From Nemertoderma westbladi (lineage: Eukaryota; Xenacoelomorpha; Nemertodermatida; Nemertodermatidae): a stretch of DNA of 64,000 bases. This document shows, in pieces, positions 25,101 to 38,060 of this stretch. Location: NCBI GenBank assembly GCA_032718475.1, contig JAUCBJ010008347.1, positions 25,000-88,999 of the forward strand, read 5' to 3'. Under the pieces are notes generated by a model that ran no database searches, had not been told where the DNA came from, and was given only the letters and a program-made list of their open reading frames with translations. Each line of letters starts with the position of its first letter. The stretch's first letter is position 1. Both the position numbers and the translations under genes were made by a program.

Positions 25101-28100
25101 TGTACAACCTGTAATAGTTTCGACAGTCCTGGATGTACAATCTGTAATAGTTTCGACAGTCCTGCATGTACAACCTGTAATAGTTTCGACAGTCCTGGAT
25201 GTACAATCTGTAATAGTTTCGACAGTCCTGCATGTACAACCAGTAATAGTTTCGACAGTCCTGGATGTACAATCTGTAATAGTTTCGACAGTCCTGCATG
25301 TACAACCAGTAATAGTTTCGACAGTCCGGCATGTACAACCAGTAATAGTTAAGACAGTCCTGGATGTACAACCAGTAATAGTTAAGACAGTCCTGCATGT
25401 ACAACCTGTAATAGTTTCGACAGTCCGGCATGTACAACCAGTAATAGTTAAGACAGTCCTGGATGTACAACCAGTAATAGTTAAGACAGTCCGGCATGTA
25501 CAACCTGTAATAGTTAAGACAGTCCGGCATGTACAACCAGTAATAGTTAAGACAGTCCTGGATGTACAACCAGTAATAGTTAAGACAGTCCTGCATGTAC
25601 AACCAGTAATAGTTTCGACAGTCCTGCATGTACAACCAGTAATAGTTAAGACAGTCCTGCATGTACAACCTGTAATAGTTTCGACAGTCCGGCATGTACA
25701 ACCAGTAATAGTTTCGACAGTCCGGCATGTACAACCAGTAATAGTTAAGACAGTCCTGCATGTACAACCTGTAATAGTTTCGACAGTCCTGGATGTACAA
25801 TCTGTAATAGTTTCGACAGTCCTGCATGTACAACCAGTAATAGTTTCGACAGTCCTGCATGTACAACCAGTAATAGTTTCGACAGTCCTGCATGTACAAC
25901 CAGTAATAGTTAAGACAGTCCTGCATGTACAACCTGTAATAGTTTCGACAGTCCTGGATGTACAATCTGTAATAGTTTCGACAGTCCTGCATGTACAACC
26001 AGTAATAGTTTCGACAGTCCTGGATGTACAACCTGTAATAGTTAAGATAGTCCTGGATGTACAATCTGTAATAGTTTCGACAGTCCTGCATGTACAACCA
26101 GTAATAGTTTCGACAGTCCTACATGTACAACATGTAATAGTTTCGACAGTCCTACATGTACAACCAGTAATAGTTTCGACAGTCCTACATGTACAACATG
26201 TAATAGTTTCGACAGTCCTACATGTACAACCAGTAATAGTTTCGACAGTCCGGCATGTACAACCAGTAATAGTTAAGACAGTCCTGGATGTACAACCAGT
26301 AATAGTTAAGACAGTCCTGCATGTACAACCTGTAATAGTTTCGACAGTCCGGCATGTACAACCAGTAATAGTTAAGACAGTCCGGCATGTACAACCTGTA
26401 ATAGTTAAGACAGTCCGGCATGTACAACCTGTAATAGTTTCGACAGTCCGGCATGTACAACCAGTAATAGTTAAGACAGTCCTGCATGTACAACCAGTAA
26501 TAGTTAAGACAGTCCGGCATGTACAACCTGTAATAGTTAAGACAGTCCTGGATGTACAACCTGTAATAGTTAAGATAGTCCTGGATGTACAACCTGTAAT
26601 AGTTAAGACAGTCCTGGATGTACAACCAGTAATAGTTTCGACAGTCCGGCATGTACAACCTGTAATAGTTTCGACAGTCCGGCATGTACAACCAGTAATA
26701 GTTAAGACAGTCCTGCATGTACAACCAGTAATAGTTAAGACAGTCCGGCATGTACAACCTGTAATAGTTAAGACAGTCCTGGATGTACAACCTGTAATAG
26801 TTAAGATAGTCCTGGATGTACAACCTGTAATAGTTAAGACAGTCCTGGATGTACAACCAGTAATAGTTAAGATAGTCCTGGATGTACAACCTGTAATAGT
26901 TAAGACAGTCCTGCATGTACAACCTGTAATAGTTTCGACAGTCCGGCAGGTACAACCAGTAATAGTTAAGACAGTCCTGCATGTACAACCAGTAATAGTT
27001 AAGACAGTCCGGCATGTACAACCTGTAATAGTTAAGACAGTCCTGGATGTACAACCTGTAATAGTTAAGATAGTCCTGGATGTACAACCTGTAATAGTTA
27101 AGACAGTCCTGCATGTACAACCTGTAATAGTTTCGACAGTCCGGCATGTACAACCAGTAATAGTTAAGACAGTCCTGCATGTACAACCTGTAGTAGTTTC
27201 GACAGTCCTGCATGTACAACCTGTAATAGTTTCGACAGTCCTGCATGTACAACCTGAAATAGTTTCGACAGTCCTGAATGTACAACCAGTAATAGTTTCG
27301 ACAGTCCTGGATGTACAACCAGTAATAGTTAAGACAGTCCTGCATGTACAACCAGTAATAGTTAAGACAGTCCTGGATGTACAACCAGTAATAGTTAAGA
27401 CAGTCCTGCATGTACAACCTGTAGTAGTTTCGACAGTCCTGCATGTACAACCAGTAATAGTTTCGACAGTCCTGCATGTACAACCAGTAATAGTTTCGAC
27501 AGTCCTACATGTACAACCAGTAATAGTTAAGACAGTCCTGCATGTACAACCTGTAGTAGTTTCGACAGTCCTGCATGTACAACCAGTAATAGTTTCGACA
27601 GTCCGGCATGTACAACCAGTAATAGTTAAGACAGTCCTGGATGTACAACCAGTAATAGTTAAGACAGTCCTGCATGTACAACCTGTAGTAGTTTCGACAG
27701 TCCGGCATGTACAACCAGTAATAGTTAAGACAGTCCTGGATGTACAACCAGTAATAGTTTCGACAGACCTGCATGTACAACCAGTAATAGTTAAGACAGT
27801 CCTGCATGTACAACCTGTAGTAGTTTCGACAGTCCGGCATGTACAACCAGTAATAGTTAAGACAGTCCTGGATGTACAACCAGTAATAGTTAAGACAGTC
27901 CTGCATGTACAACCAGTAATAGTTTCGACAGTCCTGCATGTACAACCAGTAATAGTTAAGACAGTCCTGCATGTACAACCTGTAATAGTTTCGACAGTCC
28001 GGCATGTACAACCAGTAATAGTTAAGACAGTCCTGGATGTACAACCAGTAATAGTTAAGACAGTCCTGCATGTACAACCAGTAATAGTTTCGACAGTCCG

Positions 28101-31009
28101 GCATGTACAACCAGTAATAGTTAAGACAGTCCTGCATGTACAACCTGTAATAGTTTCGACAGTCCTGGATGTACAATCTGTAATAGTTTCGACAGTCCTG
28201 CATGTACAACCAGTAATAGTTTCGACAGTCCTGGATGTACAATCTGTAATAGTTTCGACAGTCCTGCATGTACAACCAGTAATAGTTTCGACAGTCCGGC
28301 ATGTACAACCAGTAATAGTTAAGACAGTCCTGGATGTACAACCAGTAATAGTTAAGACAGTCCTGCATGTACAACCTGTAATAGTTTCGACAGTCCGGCA
28401 TGTACAACCAGTAATAGTTAAGACAGTCCTGGATGTACAACCAGTAATAGTTAAGACAGTCCGGCATGTACAACCTGTAATAGTTAAGACAGTCCGGCAT
28501 GTACAACCAGTAATAGTTAAGACAGTCCTGGATGTACAACCAGTAATAGTTAAGACAGTCCTGCATGTACAACCAGTAATAGTTTCGACAGTCCTGCATG
28601 TACAACCAGTAATAGTTAAGACAGTCCTGCATGTACAACCTGTAATAGTTTCGACAGTCCTGCATGTACAACCAGTAATAGTTTCGACAGTCCTGCATGT
28701 ACAACCAGTAATAGTTAAGACAGTCCTGCATGTACAACCTGTAATAGTTTCGACAGTCCTGGATGTACAACCTGTAATAGTTTCGACAGTCCTGCATGTA
28801 CAACCAGTAATAGTTTCGACAGTCCGGCATGTACAACCAGTAATAGTTAAGACAGTCCTGCATGTACAACCTGTAATAGTTTCGACAGTCCTGCATGTAC
28901 AACCAGTAATAGTTTCGACAGTCCTGCATGTACAACCAGTAATAGTTTCGACAGTCCTGGATGTACAATCTGTAATAGTTTCGACAGTCCGGCATGTACA
29001 ACCAGTAATAGTTTCGACAGTCCTGGATGTACAATCTGTAATAGTTTCGACAGTCCTGCATGTACAACCAGTAATAGTTTCGACAGTCCTGGATGTACAA
29101 TCTGTAATAGTTTCGACAGTCCTGCATGTACAACCAGTAATAGTTTCGACAGTCCTGATGTACAACCTGTAATAGTTTCGACAGTCCTGCATGTACAACC
29201 AGTAATAGTTTCGACAGTCCTGCATGTACAACCTGTAATAGTTTCGACAGTCCTGCATGTACAACCGTAATAGTTTCGACAGTCCTGATGTACAACTGTA
29301 ATAGTTTCGACAGTCCTGCATGTACAACCTGTAATAGTTTCGACAGTCCGGCATGTACAACCAGTAATAGTTAAGACAGTCCTGGATGTACAACCAGTAA
29401 TAGTTAAGACAGTCCTGCATGTACAACCTGTAATAGTTTCGACAGTCCGGCATGTACAACCAGTAATAGTTAAGACAGTCCTGGATGTACAACCAGTAAT
29501 AGTTAAGACAGTCCGGCATGTACAACCTGTAATAGTTAAGACAGTCCGGCATGTACAACCAGTAATAGTTAAGACAGTCCTGGATGTACAACCAGTAATA
29601 GTTAAGACAGTCCTGCATGTACAACCAGTAATAGTTTCGACAGTCCTGCATGTACAACCAGTAATAGTTAAGACAGTCCTGCATGTACAACCTGTAATAG
29701 TTTCGACAGTCCTGCATGTACAACCAGTAATAGTTTCGACAGTCCGGCATGTACAACCAGTAATAGTTAAGACAGTCCTGCATGTACAACCTGTAATAGT
29801 TTCGACAGTCCTGGATGTACAATCTGTAATAGTTTCGACAGTCCGGCATGTACAACCAGTAATAGTTTCGACAGTCCGGCATGTACAACCAGTAATAGTT
29901 AAGACAGTCCTGCATGTACAACCTGTAATAGTTTCGACAGTCCTGGATGTACAACCAGTAATAGTTTCGACAGTCCTGCATGTACAACCAGTAATAGTTT
30001 CGACAGTCCTGGATGTACAATCTGTAATAGTTTCGACAGTCCGGCATGTACAACCAGTAATAGTTTCGACAGTCCTGGATGTACAATCTGTAATAGTTTC
30101 GACAGTCCTGCATGTACAACCAGTAATAGTTTCGACAGTCCTGGATGTACAATCTGTAATAGTTTCGACAGTCCTGCATGTACAACCAGTAATAGTTTCG
30201 ACAGTCCGGCATGTACAACCAGTAATAGTTAAGACAGTCCTGGATGTACAACCAGTAATAGTTAAGACAGTCCTGCATGTACAACCTGTAATAGTTTCGA
30301 CAGTCCGGCATGTACAACCAGTAATAGTTAAGACAGTCCGGCATGTACAACCTGTAATAGTTAAGACAGTCCGGCATGTACAACCTGTAATAGTTTCGAC
30401 AGTCCGGCATGTACAACCAGTAATAGTTAAGACAGTCCTGCATGTACAACCAGTAATAGTTAAGACAGTCCTACATGTACAACCAGTAATAGTTAAGACA
30501 GTCCGGCATGTACAACCTGTAATAGTTAAGACAGTCCTACATGTACAACCAGTAATAGTTTCGACAGTCCTACATGTACAACCTGTAATAGTTTCGACAG
30601 TCCTACATGTACAACCAGTAATAGTTTCGACAGTCCGGCATGTACAACCTGTAATAGTTAAGACAGTCCTGGATGTACAACCTGTAATAGTTAAGATAGT
30701 CCTGGATGTACAACCTGTAATAGTTAAGACAGTCCTGGATGTACAACCAGTAATAGTTTCGACAGTCCGGCATGTACAACCTGTAATAGTTTCGACAGTC
30801 CGGCATGTACAACCAGTAATAGTTAAGACAGTCCTGCATGTACAACCAGTAATAGTTAAGACAGTCCGGCATGTACAACCTGTAATAGTTAAGACAGTCC
30901 TGGATGTACAACCTGTAATAGTTAAGATAGTCCTGGATGTACAACCTGTAATAGTTAAGACAGTCCTGCATGTACAACCAGTAATAGTTAAGACAGTCCT
31001 GGATGTAAA
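19135..31009. repeat. 33-bp satellite, block 3 (11.9 kb) with block duplications
   Basis: Some 360 units of the 33-bp repeat. Long blocks recur at offsets that are multiples of 33. The region ending near 23000 recurs 1452 bp to the right (44 units), and the region at 24433-24469 recurs 3036 bp to the right (92 units). A rare unit lacking one base (cagtctacat) appears at 20174 and 21295, 1121 bp apart, which is 34 units less one base. The first 2.6 kb favours ttagaca/ccggc and tcgtca/cctac variants, while the rest favours taagaca and tcgaca. Minus-strand frames stay open for up to 2392 codons (23271-30449) only because the period is a multiple of three and the common variants add no stop. Confidence 0.97.
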
Positions 31010-31850
31010 ACTTCTCGCTAGCTATTTCCTTGTCTACATAGCTTTGATTTGAAGCATGGTCTAATAAACAATAAATGCATTTCGAGACGCACTTACCTTG
31101 GATCTTAATAGGTATTACGCTAAAAGATGCTGACTGTGTCTGTGTAAGCAGGGTAGTGCTGGGTTTCTGAATCGCAATCAGTCCTACCATATTCCGACTC
31201 TGAGGTCTCACCACTATAATCCTCTTCACTGGATCCAGACTGATAATTATTGTCAGTATGGCTAGTCTGGGCGAAAGTTGCCTGGAGCTTCCTGGTTTCA
31301 TTTGGTCGAACTACCTTGGTTGGGTGGTCCTTAGTTGGGGTGTGTTAAGGCGTGTGCAGCAACCTATGGTGTAACCTGCCACAATCAGCACACCCATTAC
31401 TTACATTAGTGGCAGTGCAGGCTCGGCGCTTATGGCCTACTGCCAAGCATTTCCAACAGCGTCTAAAGATCTAATAACTAGACGGCGCTGGTCTACGTCT
31501 AGCTTAGAAAATAGGTTACAACTCGCCAGTCTATGGTCATTAGACCTTTGAGTTAATTGGTCACAATATTGGCACCTTTAAAATCCTCAGGCAACTGTTG
31601 TATCTTAATTGCCTTCGGACCAATGGGTGACGCTACTTTACTAATTTTGGCGCTACTTCCAAAACTACCTCCTGTACTAGCTACCTTCTTTTGAGATAAA
31701 GTATTATAGGTTGTATTATAATCCCCTGCACTAACCATTGTTCGATATTTAAGGGATTGTTTCTTGTTATAGCCTAAATATTCCTCAGAATAATTTGATC
31801 GCAAGTCAGCTTCACTGTGAGCGGATTCAATTCTGCCTCACCATCCCCCT
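31010..31850 (-). pseudogene. BEL-D remnant: gag zinc knuckle and protease start
   Basis: On the minus strand, near 31360-31470, a frame reads CWKCLAVGHKRRAC, a CCHC knuckle, then CADCGRLHHRLLH, the paired motif usual in BEL gag proteins. Downstream (31020-31300) a frame contains IPIKIQG and LLDHASNQSYVDKEIA, the start of a DUF1758-type protease with DHA in place of the usual DSG. The frame then runs into the satellite at 31009. No RT or LTR is seen. An 83-codon frame at 31553-31804 may be the upstream gag part. This is a third BEL lineage, different from BEL-A and BEL-B, cut at the edge of the array. Confidence 0.72.
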
Positions 31851-34540
31851 AAAGTTGGGAAGTTGGGAACAATATCGCGGGTTATATATATATTTTATAT
31901 ATTTATAACTCAAAAAATATTCAAAATTTACCAACTTTCGAATTTACCGCAAAATATTGACTATCATAATAGGTTATATGCTGTAAAGTTTTTAAAATAT
32001 ATATAATATATTTTATTATAAATTAAAGGCCCTGCTAGGCATCAACGGAACTTTACTGGGGAAATTGATGGTTTACAAAAACGCGTGCTTACAAACACAA
32101 ATTGTTGACACATTTGTGTTCAAAAAAAAAATTGGGAAAGTATAATAACATCAAAGTCTGATATATACCGGTACGCCACTATATACCTAGTATATATGTA
32201 TATACAAACCAGCAGACTACCACAAAATTGATCTATAGATCTCACAAACACAGCTACTGACACTACGACCAACCTCGGACCCCTAAAGTCGCGCTTCTTC
32301 GAATGCCAAAGTAATCGTGAGTTGTGCGGACCACGAATGCATCGACGGATTTGGCGTCTCCGGGCTCCTGAACTCATTTGCAGTGACTTTACCTGTACCT
32401 GTAAGTTGTATAGAGAAATCAGCAGTGGCTTGGCAGATTTACCCTACTGTAAATTAAAAATTTTGTCCAAAATTGAAAGGCAAAATTAAATTCAAATTCG
32501 GCACAACCTGAATACAAAACAGAAAATCGAACTCACGATTCCAAAGATCACTTTGTTCTAGAATTTTATCAGTCAAACTTTATCCAATTTTTTAACTTTC
32601 TAAAACTTTTATTTCAAAATTTTCTGAAAAATAAATTATTAAATAATTTGCATTTACTACTAATAAATCCAACAGCAGCTAATCCGTTGAAAATCCAAAT
32701 GCAGCTACAGTTATTTGTGCTCAAATAGCACATATAACCCTGCTAAAATCCATACCGGTAATGATTGCAGAAAACACCCGCTACATAAAGTACTACACCC
32801 GCTAAATCTAAATATTTTAATTGATAATTTTCTACAACTTTCTGGCAATAATGCGAGATACCCACTCGCTTAAATAATTTATTTTACAACAACCCAGTAA
32901 TATAGTTGGAATCCCGACTCGATCCGATCTGCAGTGTAATACAAATAGTGGTGAGGTCCAAAACAATATTACATAATTTTATCCGAAAATATTCTAGAAT
33001 GAAACCGTTTTATAGTTTTGCAATGTAAGAGTGTATGTTTCAAGTAAGGGGGTTTTGGCATAGATCTAAAATAATGTTTATCACCCTTTGGCTTTTGTTT
33101 GACGCAAGTGTCGTTGTTCATCAAGCAGCAGGTAAGGGAAAAAGGGTAAACCTTGGCTTCGCTATACAAATGTACCTGTAGGAATTGTGAAATGGGTTAA
33201 AATGAGATGAGAAAATAAAATACAGTTCCGTGATGGATGATAAAAACTTATTCTCGTTCACCTCCCAAGACCGTAGGTAACGATAGTAAGCCGAAACTTG
33301 GTATATATATTAATTTGTCAACGCCAAGCTAATCCCACAACAAACCATCAGGGCATGAATGAATAAACCAAAATAAAACCAATGAACTCACAAACTAGGG
33401 CGCTAATCAATCCTGTAGTAACAATCAGGACGCACCTCCCGAACCTCCCTTATTTGGCATAGCCTAATCACACCGCACAATTTTCAGCTCGGCGTCTACA
33501 CTTCACCACTTACCCGTGCTGCCCTGTCATCAGTCACAATTGACCTCATAACTCGACACCTGATAGTAAATGCAAAGGGTAACAAAGTCAACTGTGCCCC
33601 TTTTTGGGCCCCAAAATAAACGCCAAGCAAATTACTGTAATGTGGTTAATCTCCCCTATTTTAAAACAAATACAACGCTTACTGCAGTGGCTGGCCCGGT
33701 ACAATAGTTCAACTTCCCTGATTTTTGTTAGCTAACGCATCTCAGTCTTGCCCCCTTTCACGTTCCATAGGCCTGCGTCGGGCCTAGATGATCCCTACTC
33801 CATAGCACAGGGATTCACGGGATTCACCGCTTTCAAGGCAGGCCTACGACAGCAGGGTCTGACGGTAGGCACTGCACAGCACTGACCGCTGACTAGGTTT
33901 TAAAAGTCTGTATGGTTGATCAGCACATTGCAGAATATTAATAGGTACTGAATTACAAATTAATTAAATTTAAATTGTATACCAAAAGAATAGGCACAAT
34001 GCAGCACCGGTATTCCAGTACAGCAGCACAATACAGAATTCAGAATTTAAGAGTTAAAGAGTACAAGTCTTGTGACTTATGCACATAGAATGATTCATAT
34101 GCCCGCCTGGCCTAATGCAAGACTGGCGTCCAATAGAAATGTAGCAAATGGCACCTTTTTAAATATATTTTTGGTGGGTTGTTTAAATAATACTTTCCTA
34201 ATGTTATTTGGCAGTGATTTTTTATGGCCTTTTATTTGACTTTTTTTGTCCTTTTTTTACGAATTGTGCAAATGACTTTTAATGACTTTTGTTGTCCTTT
34301 TTATGTATGTATTTCTTCAAACTGTCAGACTGCGGATTTCTGGACTGTCAGACAGTTGGTTTCACTATGCCTGTGCCAAAACATTCAAAATTCCATGATT
34401 TATAGACTATGAGATGGATTTCCATATGCGCCTGTGGTAGCAAAAAAGCAAATTTAATAGTTTGTGGTTGTTGTTGTGTCGATTACCACATGACGTATCA
34501 AAACATTCATTTTATAGCCAAAAACAATTACCATTTGATG
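31851..34540. other. AT-rich non-coding DNA
   Basis: No gene was recognised. Short open frames at 32120-32377 and 32969-33169 on the minus strand show no known motif. There are several TA runs (31880-32010, 32160-32210) and a GC-richer patch at 33740-33890 without a clear gene. Confidence 0.6.
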
Positions 34541-35410
34541 GAAAGGAGCAGGTTAAGGCCGGATTTTCTAACCAAACAATAAACAGTCACTTTACCAAAT
34601 GAAGGAAAGGAGCAGGTTACAGAGGCTTGCCTTTCTAACCAAAACAATAAACGGTCACTTTACCAAATCAGGGAAAGGAGCAGGTAACATAGGCGGGATT
34701 TTCTAACCAAAACAATAAACAATCACATTACCAAATGAAGGAAAGGAGCAGGTTACACAGATGGTCTTTTCTAACCAAAACAATAAAACGATAACATTAC
34801 CAATTGAGAGAAAGGAGCAGGTTACAGAGGCGGAATTTCCTAACCAAAACAATAAACGATCAGTTAACTAATTGAGGGAAAGGAGCAGGTTACAGAGGCG
34901 GGATTTTCTAACCAAAACAATAAACGATCACTGAACTAATTGAGGGAAAGGAGCATATGTTACAGAGGCGGGATTTTCTAACCAAAACAATTAACGATCA
35001 TTTAACTAATTGAGAGAAAGGAGCGGGTTACAGAGGCGGGATTTTCTAACCAAAACAATAAACAGTCACTTTCCCAAATGAAGGAAAGGAGCAGGTTACA
35101 GAGGCGGGCCTTTCTAACCAAAACAATAAACGACCATTCAACTAATTGAGGGAAAGGAGCGGGTTACAGAGGCGGGATTTTCTAACCAAAACAATAAACA
35201 GTTACTTTACCAAATCAGGGAAAGGAGCAGGTTACAGCGACGGGATTTTCTAACCAAAACAATAAACGATAACATTACCAATTGAGAGAAAGGAGCAGGT
35301 TACAGAGGCGGGATTTTCTAACCAAAACAATAAACAGTCACTTTACCAAATCAGGGAAAGGAGCAGGTTACAGAGGCGGGCCTTTCTAACCAAAACAATA
35401 AATAAACAAT
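34541..35410. repeat. 68-bp minisatellite, about 13 copies
   Basis: The marker (g/a)gaaaggagc begins at 34541, 34604, 34672, 34740, 34809, 34877, 34945, 35015, 35083, 35151, 35219, 35287 and 35355, so the period is 68 bp with small indels. Units share ggcgggattttctaaccaaa and caataaac. Differences fall into a few alternating types (accaaatca versus actaattga), so neighbouring units are not always the closest relatives. Confidence 0.93.
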
Positions 35411-36161
35411 AAATGTCATGAACATAACAATAAACTATGTAAAACCGGTACCTGTACAAAATTCTGAAATTACCGTAATTAATAAATTACCTTTATCATT
35501 ATTATTATTATATTATGTGGGTGGAGACACCGCTGTCATAGAAGCGTATAAACAAAACTGCACATAATAAACAGTAGAAAGTTGAACAGTGAATAAAACA
35601 AAATGACTTATACTGTACTATGGACTACTTTATCACAATTCAGCAATTAGGCCTATCATATTTACAACTGTACATATCACAGAATCAGTGAGTCAATACC
35701 TAATACTGTAATGTAGTATAATACAGTCAGACAGTATAATTATTTCTAAGGCATATGCTTTATACCTACATACAATGCAATACTGCAAAATAGTGATCTA
35801 TATATACTAATACCGGTACTTATAGCCTAAGAGAACAGCAGTAGAGAAACCGGTAGCAAGGAACCCAACGGTAGATTTCTGGAGGACATAAAAAGTAAAA
35901 AAAGGACATAAAAAGTAAAAAAAAAAGGACAAAAAAAGGATTTAAACGGACAAGAAAAATTATTGCGATGTTATTTGTAGGTTGCACACATTTTTGGTAT
36001 ATTATACAGTAGATTTTAGATTTCTTACGACAATATGACTGACCATAATATATTATAAAATATCAAAATTTTTCTTGGTGCTGAATTTGGAGCACCAGAA
36101 CCGAAGTTAGAGCGAATTTAGTCAAAAATTAAAAATATTTTTTTTGCAAAAAATTAAGAAT
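35411..36161. other. AT-rich non-coding DNA
   Basis: No gene was recognised. Poly-A-rich stretches (35885-35945) contain short repeats of ggacataaaaagtaaaaaaa. Confidence 0.6.
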
Positions 36162-36234
36162 GGTCAATATTGGGTTTCGAACCCACGAACTTAGGTATCG
36201 TTAACGTGATTGATAACCACTAGACTACGTGACC
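36162..36234 (-). tRNA. tRNA-like sequence (Val-AAC-like), probably a pseudogene or SINE head
   Basis: On the minus strand, 73 nt begin GGTCACG and end TTGACCA. The A box (TAGTCTAGTGG) and B box (GGTTCGAAACC) look intact, and the T arm pairs TGGGT with ACCCA. The anticodon loop could read AAC. The anticodon stem does not pair and the acceptor stem has about two mismatches, so this is probably not a working tRNA. It could be a tRNA pseudogene or the promoter of a tRNA-derived SINE. I saw no second copy in the window to test that. Confidence 0.55.
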
Positions 36235-37230
36235 AAGAGAATTTGCAATTTTCAAGTGACTATTTTTAAACATCAATAACATCGGTTCTATTTTGCCGTT
36301 TATTCTGAAACATTTTTCATTGGATAGAGGATAGATTGTAGTGTGTGAAATAGGATACAACTTGGGAATAGACGTATGTGCACTTAGTGCAAAATGCACT
36401 TAAAAAGTGCACATTTTTTCTATATTTCAAACACTATTATTTCCAGTTCTATTCATCGTAGAATGTTAGTTTTTGGGTTAAAATGTAGTTTGGAGTGATT
36501 TCTAACTATAATCGTAACATTTGTTTAACTTTTTATGTCAATAAAGTGACTTAAAATGTCTTTGAATATTGTCCAAAATCGACAATGTCGAGATTTATTA
36601 AATTGGATTTTTGACACTTTTAGCGACTGACACTTGATCATACACCATCGTAGATCGGTAGAGGATAAACATAAGTTTGTTAAATAAGAGCCACCATTAC
36701 GATCTGCTAAAGTGCACTTGTACAAATAAGTGTGCAAAAGTGCAAATTTTTTAATCTCATACTGAACGCATTTGGGATATGTGTACAAATAACCGGCCCT
36801 TATAAGGCTTCGATTGGGTAAATTAATAAAACATAAGGTTGTAATATTCTAAAAAACCAGTGTGATATTAAATGCACTTTAAACAATAAATAGAGATCAA
36901 ATAACAAATACAACTAAAAAAAAATTTTGTACTATGTTGCCGTTATTCCCGACACCATGGGGGAAAAACGCCGATGCTGGAGGCGGAACTTTTCAGACCA
37001 CGGAATCCCCGCCAGTCACCGGATATTGGTAGTGGAGAAGGAATACGTTCTTAAATGCAAGATTGCGGTTGAGAAAAGTTTCATTGGTTGGATATACTCT
37101 TTAATGTAACTTCCCTACAGTTGAACCTTGATTGAGAATAAGTTGGGCTTCCCCAAACCAATATACACCAAATATTCACAATAATATAACACTACAATAT
37201 AAATCCCTACAGTATATTATTTAATTACCC
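36235..37230. other. AT-rich non-coding DNA
   Basis: No gene was recognised. A 60-codon plus frame at 36927-37109 is GC-richer than its surroundings but shows no motif I know. Confidence 0.55.
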
Positions 37231-37299
37231 ACTGTTCGCTCAGATTTTAGCCTAACTAATGTTCCCCGATTTTCCCTCGGTCCTAGTCTTGGTGCCGTA

Positions 37300-38060
37300 G
37301 TGTCGGTGTCGGTCGACCCTGTTGCGTGTCCATCCCACCCTTCCAAAACCCCGAAGGGATCAGTCATCAGGAACCAGTACGGCTTGGCTAAGGGTCGGTC
37401 CAGTCGGTAGACCCGGTCGCGTGTCCGTACCACCCTTCCCGAACCCTGAAGGGATCGGTCATCAGGAACCAGTACGGCTTGACTAGGGGTCTGTCATGTC
37501 GGTGGACCCATTCGCGTGTCCGTCCCACCATTCCCGAACCCCGAAGGGATCGATCATCAGGAACCAGTACGGCTTGGCTAGGGGTCCGTCGGTTCATCGC
37601 AGAGACCCAACCACCTAGGCTTTCCGAGTCCTTATTCAGGCTCGTAGTCGCTTCGGCAGCCGAGAAACTGCTCTGAACAGTCGGTAGACCAGTAGAGTCC
37701 AGTCCTTTGTCTTTCGACCCCGTTGCGTGTCCGTCCCACCCTTCCCGAACCCCAAAGGGATCGGTCAGGAACCAGTACGGCTTGGCAAGGGGGTCTGTCA
37801 GCCCGTCGTGAGCCCCAACGGTTGGTGGTTTTCCGAGTCCTTATTGAGGCTCGTACTAACGCCAGTCATGGAACCCACTTCAGGAAGGCAGTCCTCGTCG
37901 AACCCTTCCTCCGTTAGTCGGTCGACCCGTTTGCGTGTCCGTCCCACCCTTTCCTAACCCCGAAGGGATCGGTCAGGAACCAGTACGGCTTGGCTAGGGG
38001 TCTGTCGTCGGTTCCCGTTGCAAATCCCTAACACAAGCAGCAGACTTTCCGATGTCTTTT
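37300..38060. repeat. GC-richer degenerate tandem repeat (about 95 and 210 bp spacing)
   Basis: The word gcgtgtcc(g/a)t recurs at 37324, 37419, 37514, 37725 and 37933, each followed by ccacccttcc-like sequence, an (a/c)ccccgaagggatc(a/g) motif and aaccagtacggcttg. The first three are 95 bp apart, and the last two carry about 115 extra bases. It could be the internal repeats of an LTR or of a DNA transposon end. No coding motif is seen. Confidence 0.8.

Noticed and set aside
21763-30449. Repeat-protein genes on either strand of the satellite
   Set aside because: Open frames follow from a 33-bp period and a stop-free unit. There is no distinct start, end, splice or codon signal.
19135-31009. 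CRISPR array
   Set aside because: The 33-bp repeats join end to end with no unique spacers, and the setting is eukaryotic.
32120-32377. Possible first exon (85 codons, minus strand, Arg-rich N-terminus)
   Set aside because: No recognisable domain, no second exon, and only a weak donor-like site.
36927-37109. 60-codon plus-strand ORF
   Set aside because: Short, with no motif and no neighbour to support it.
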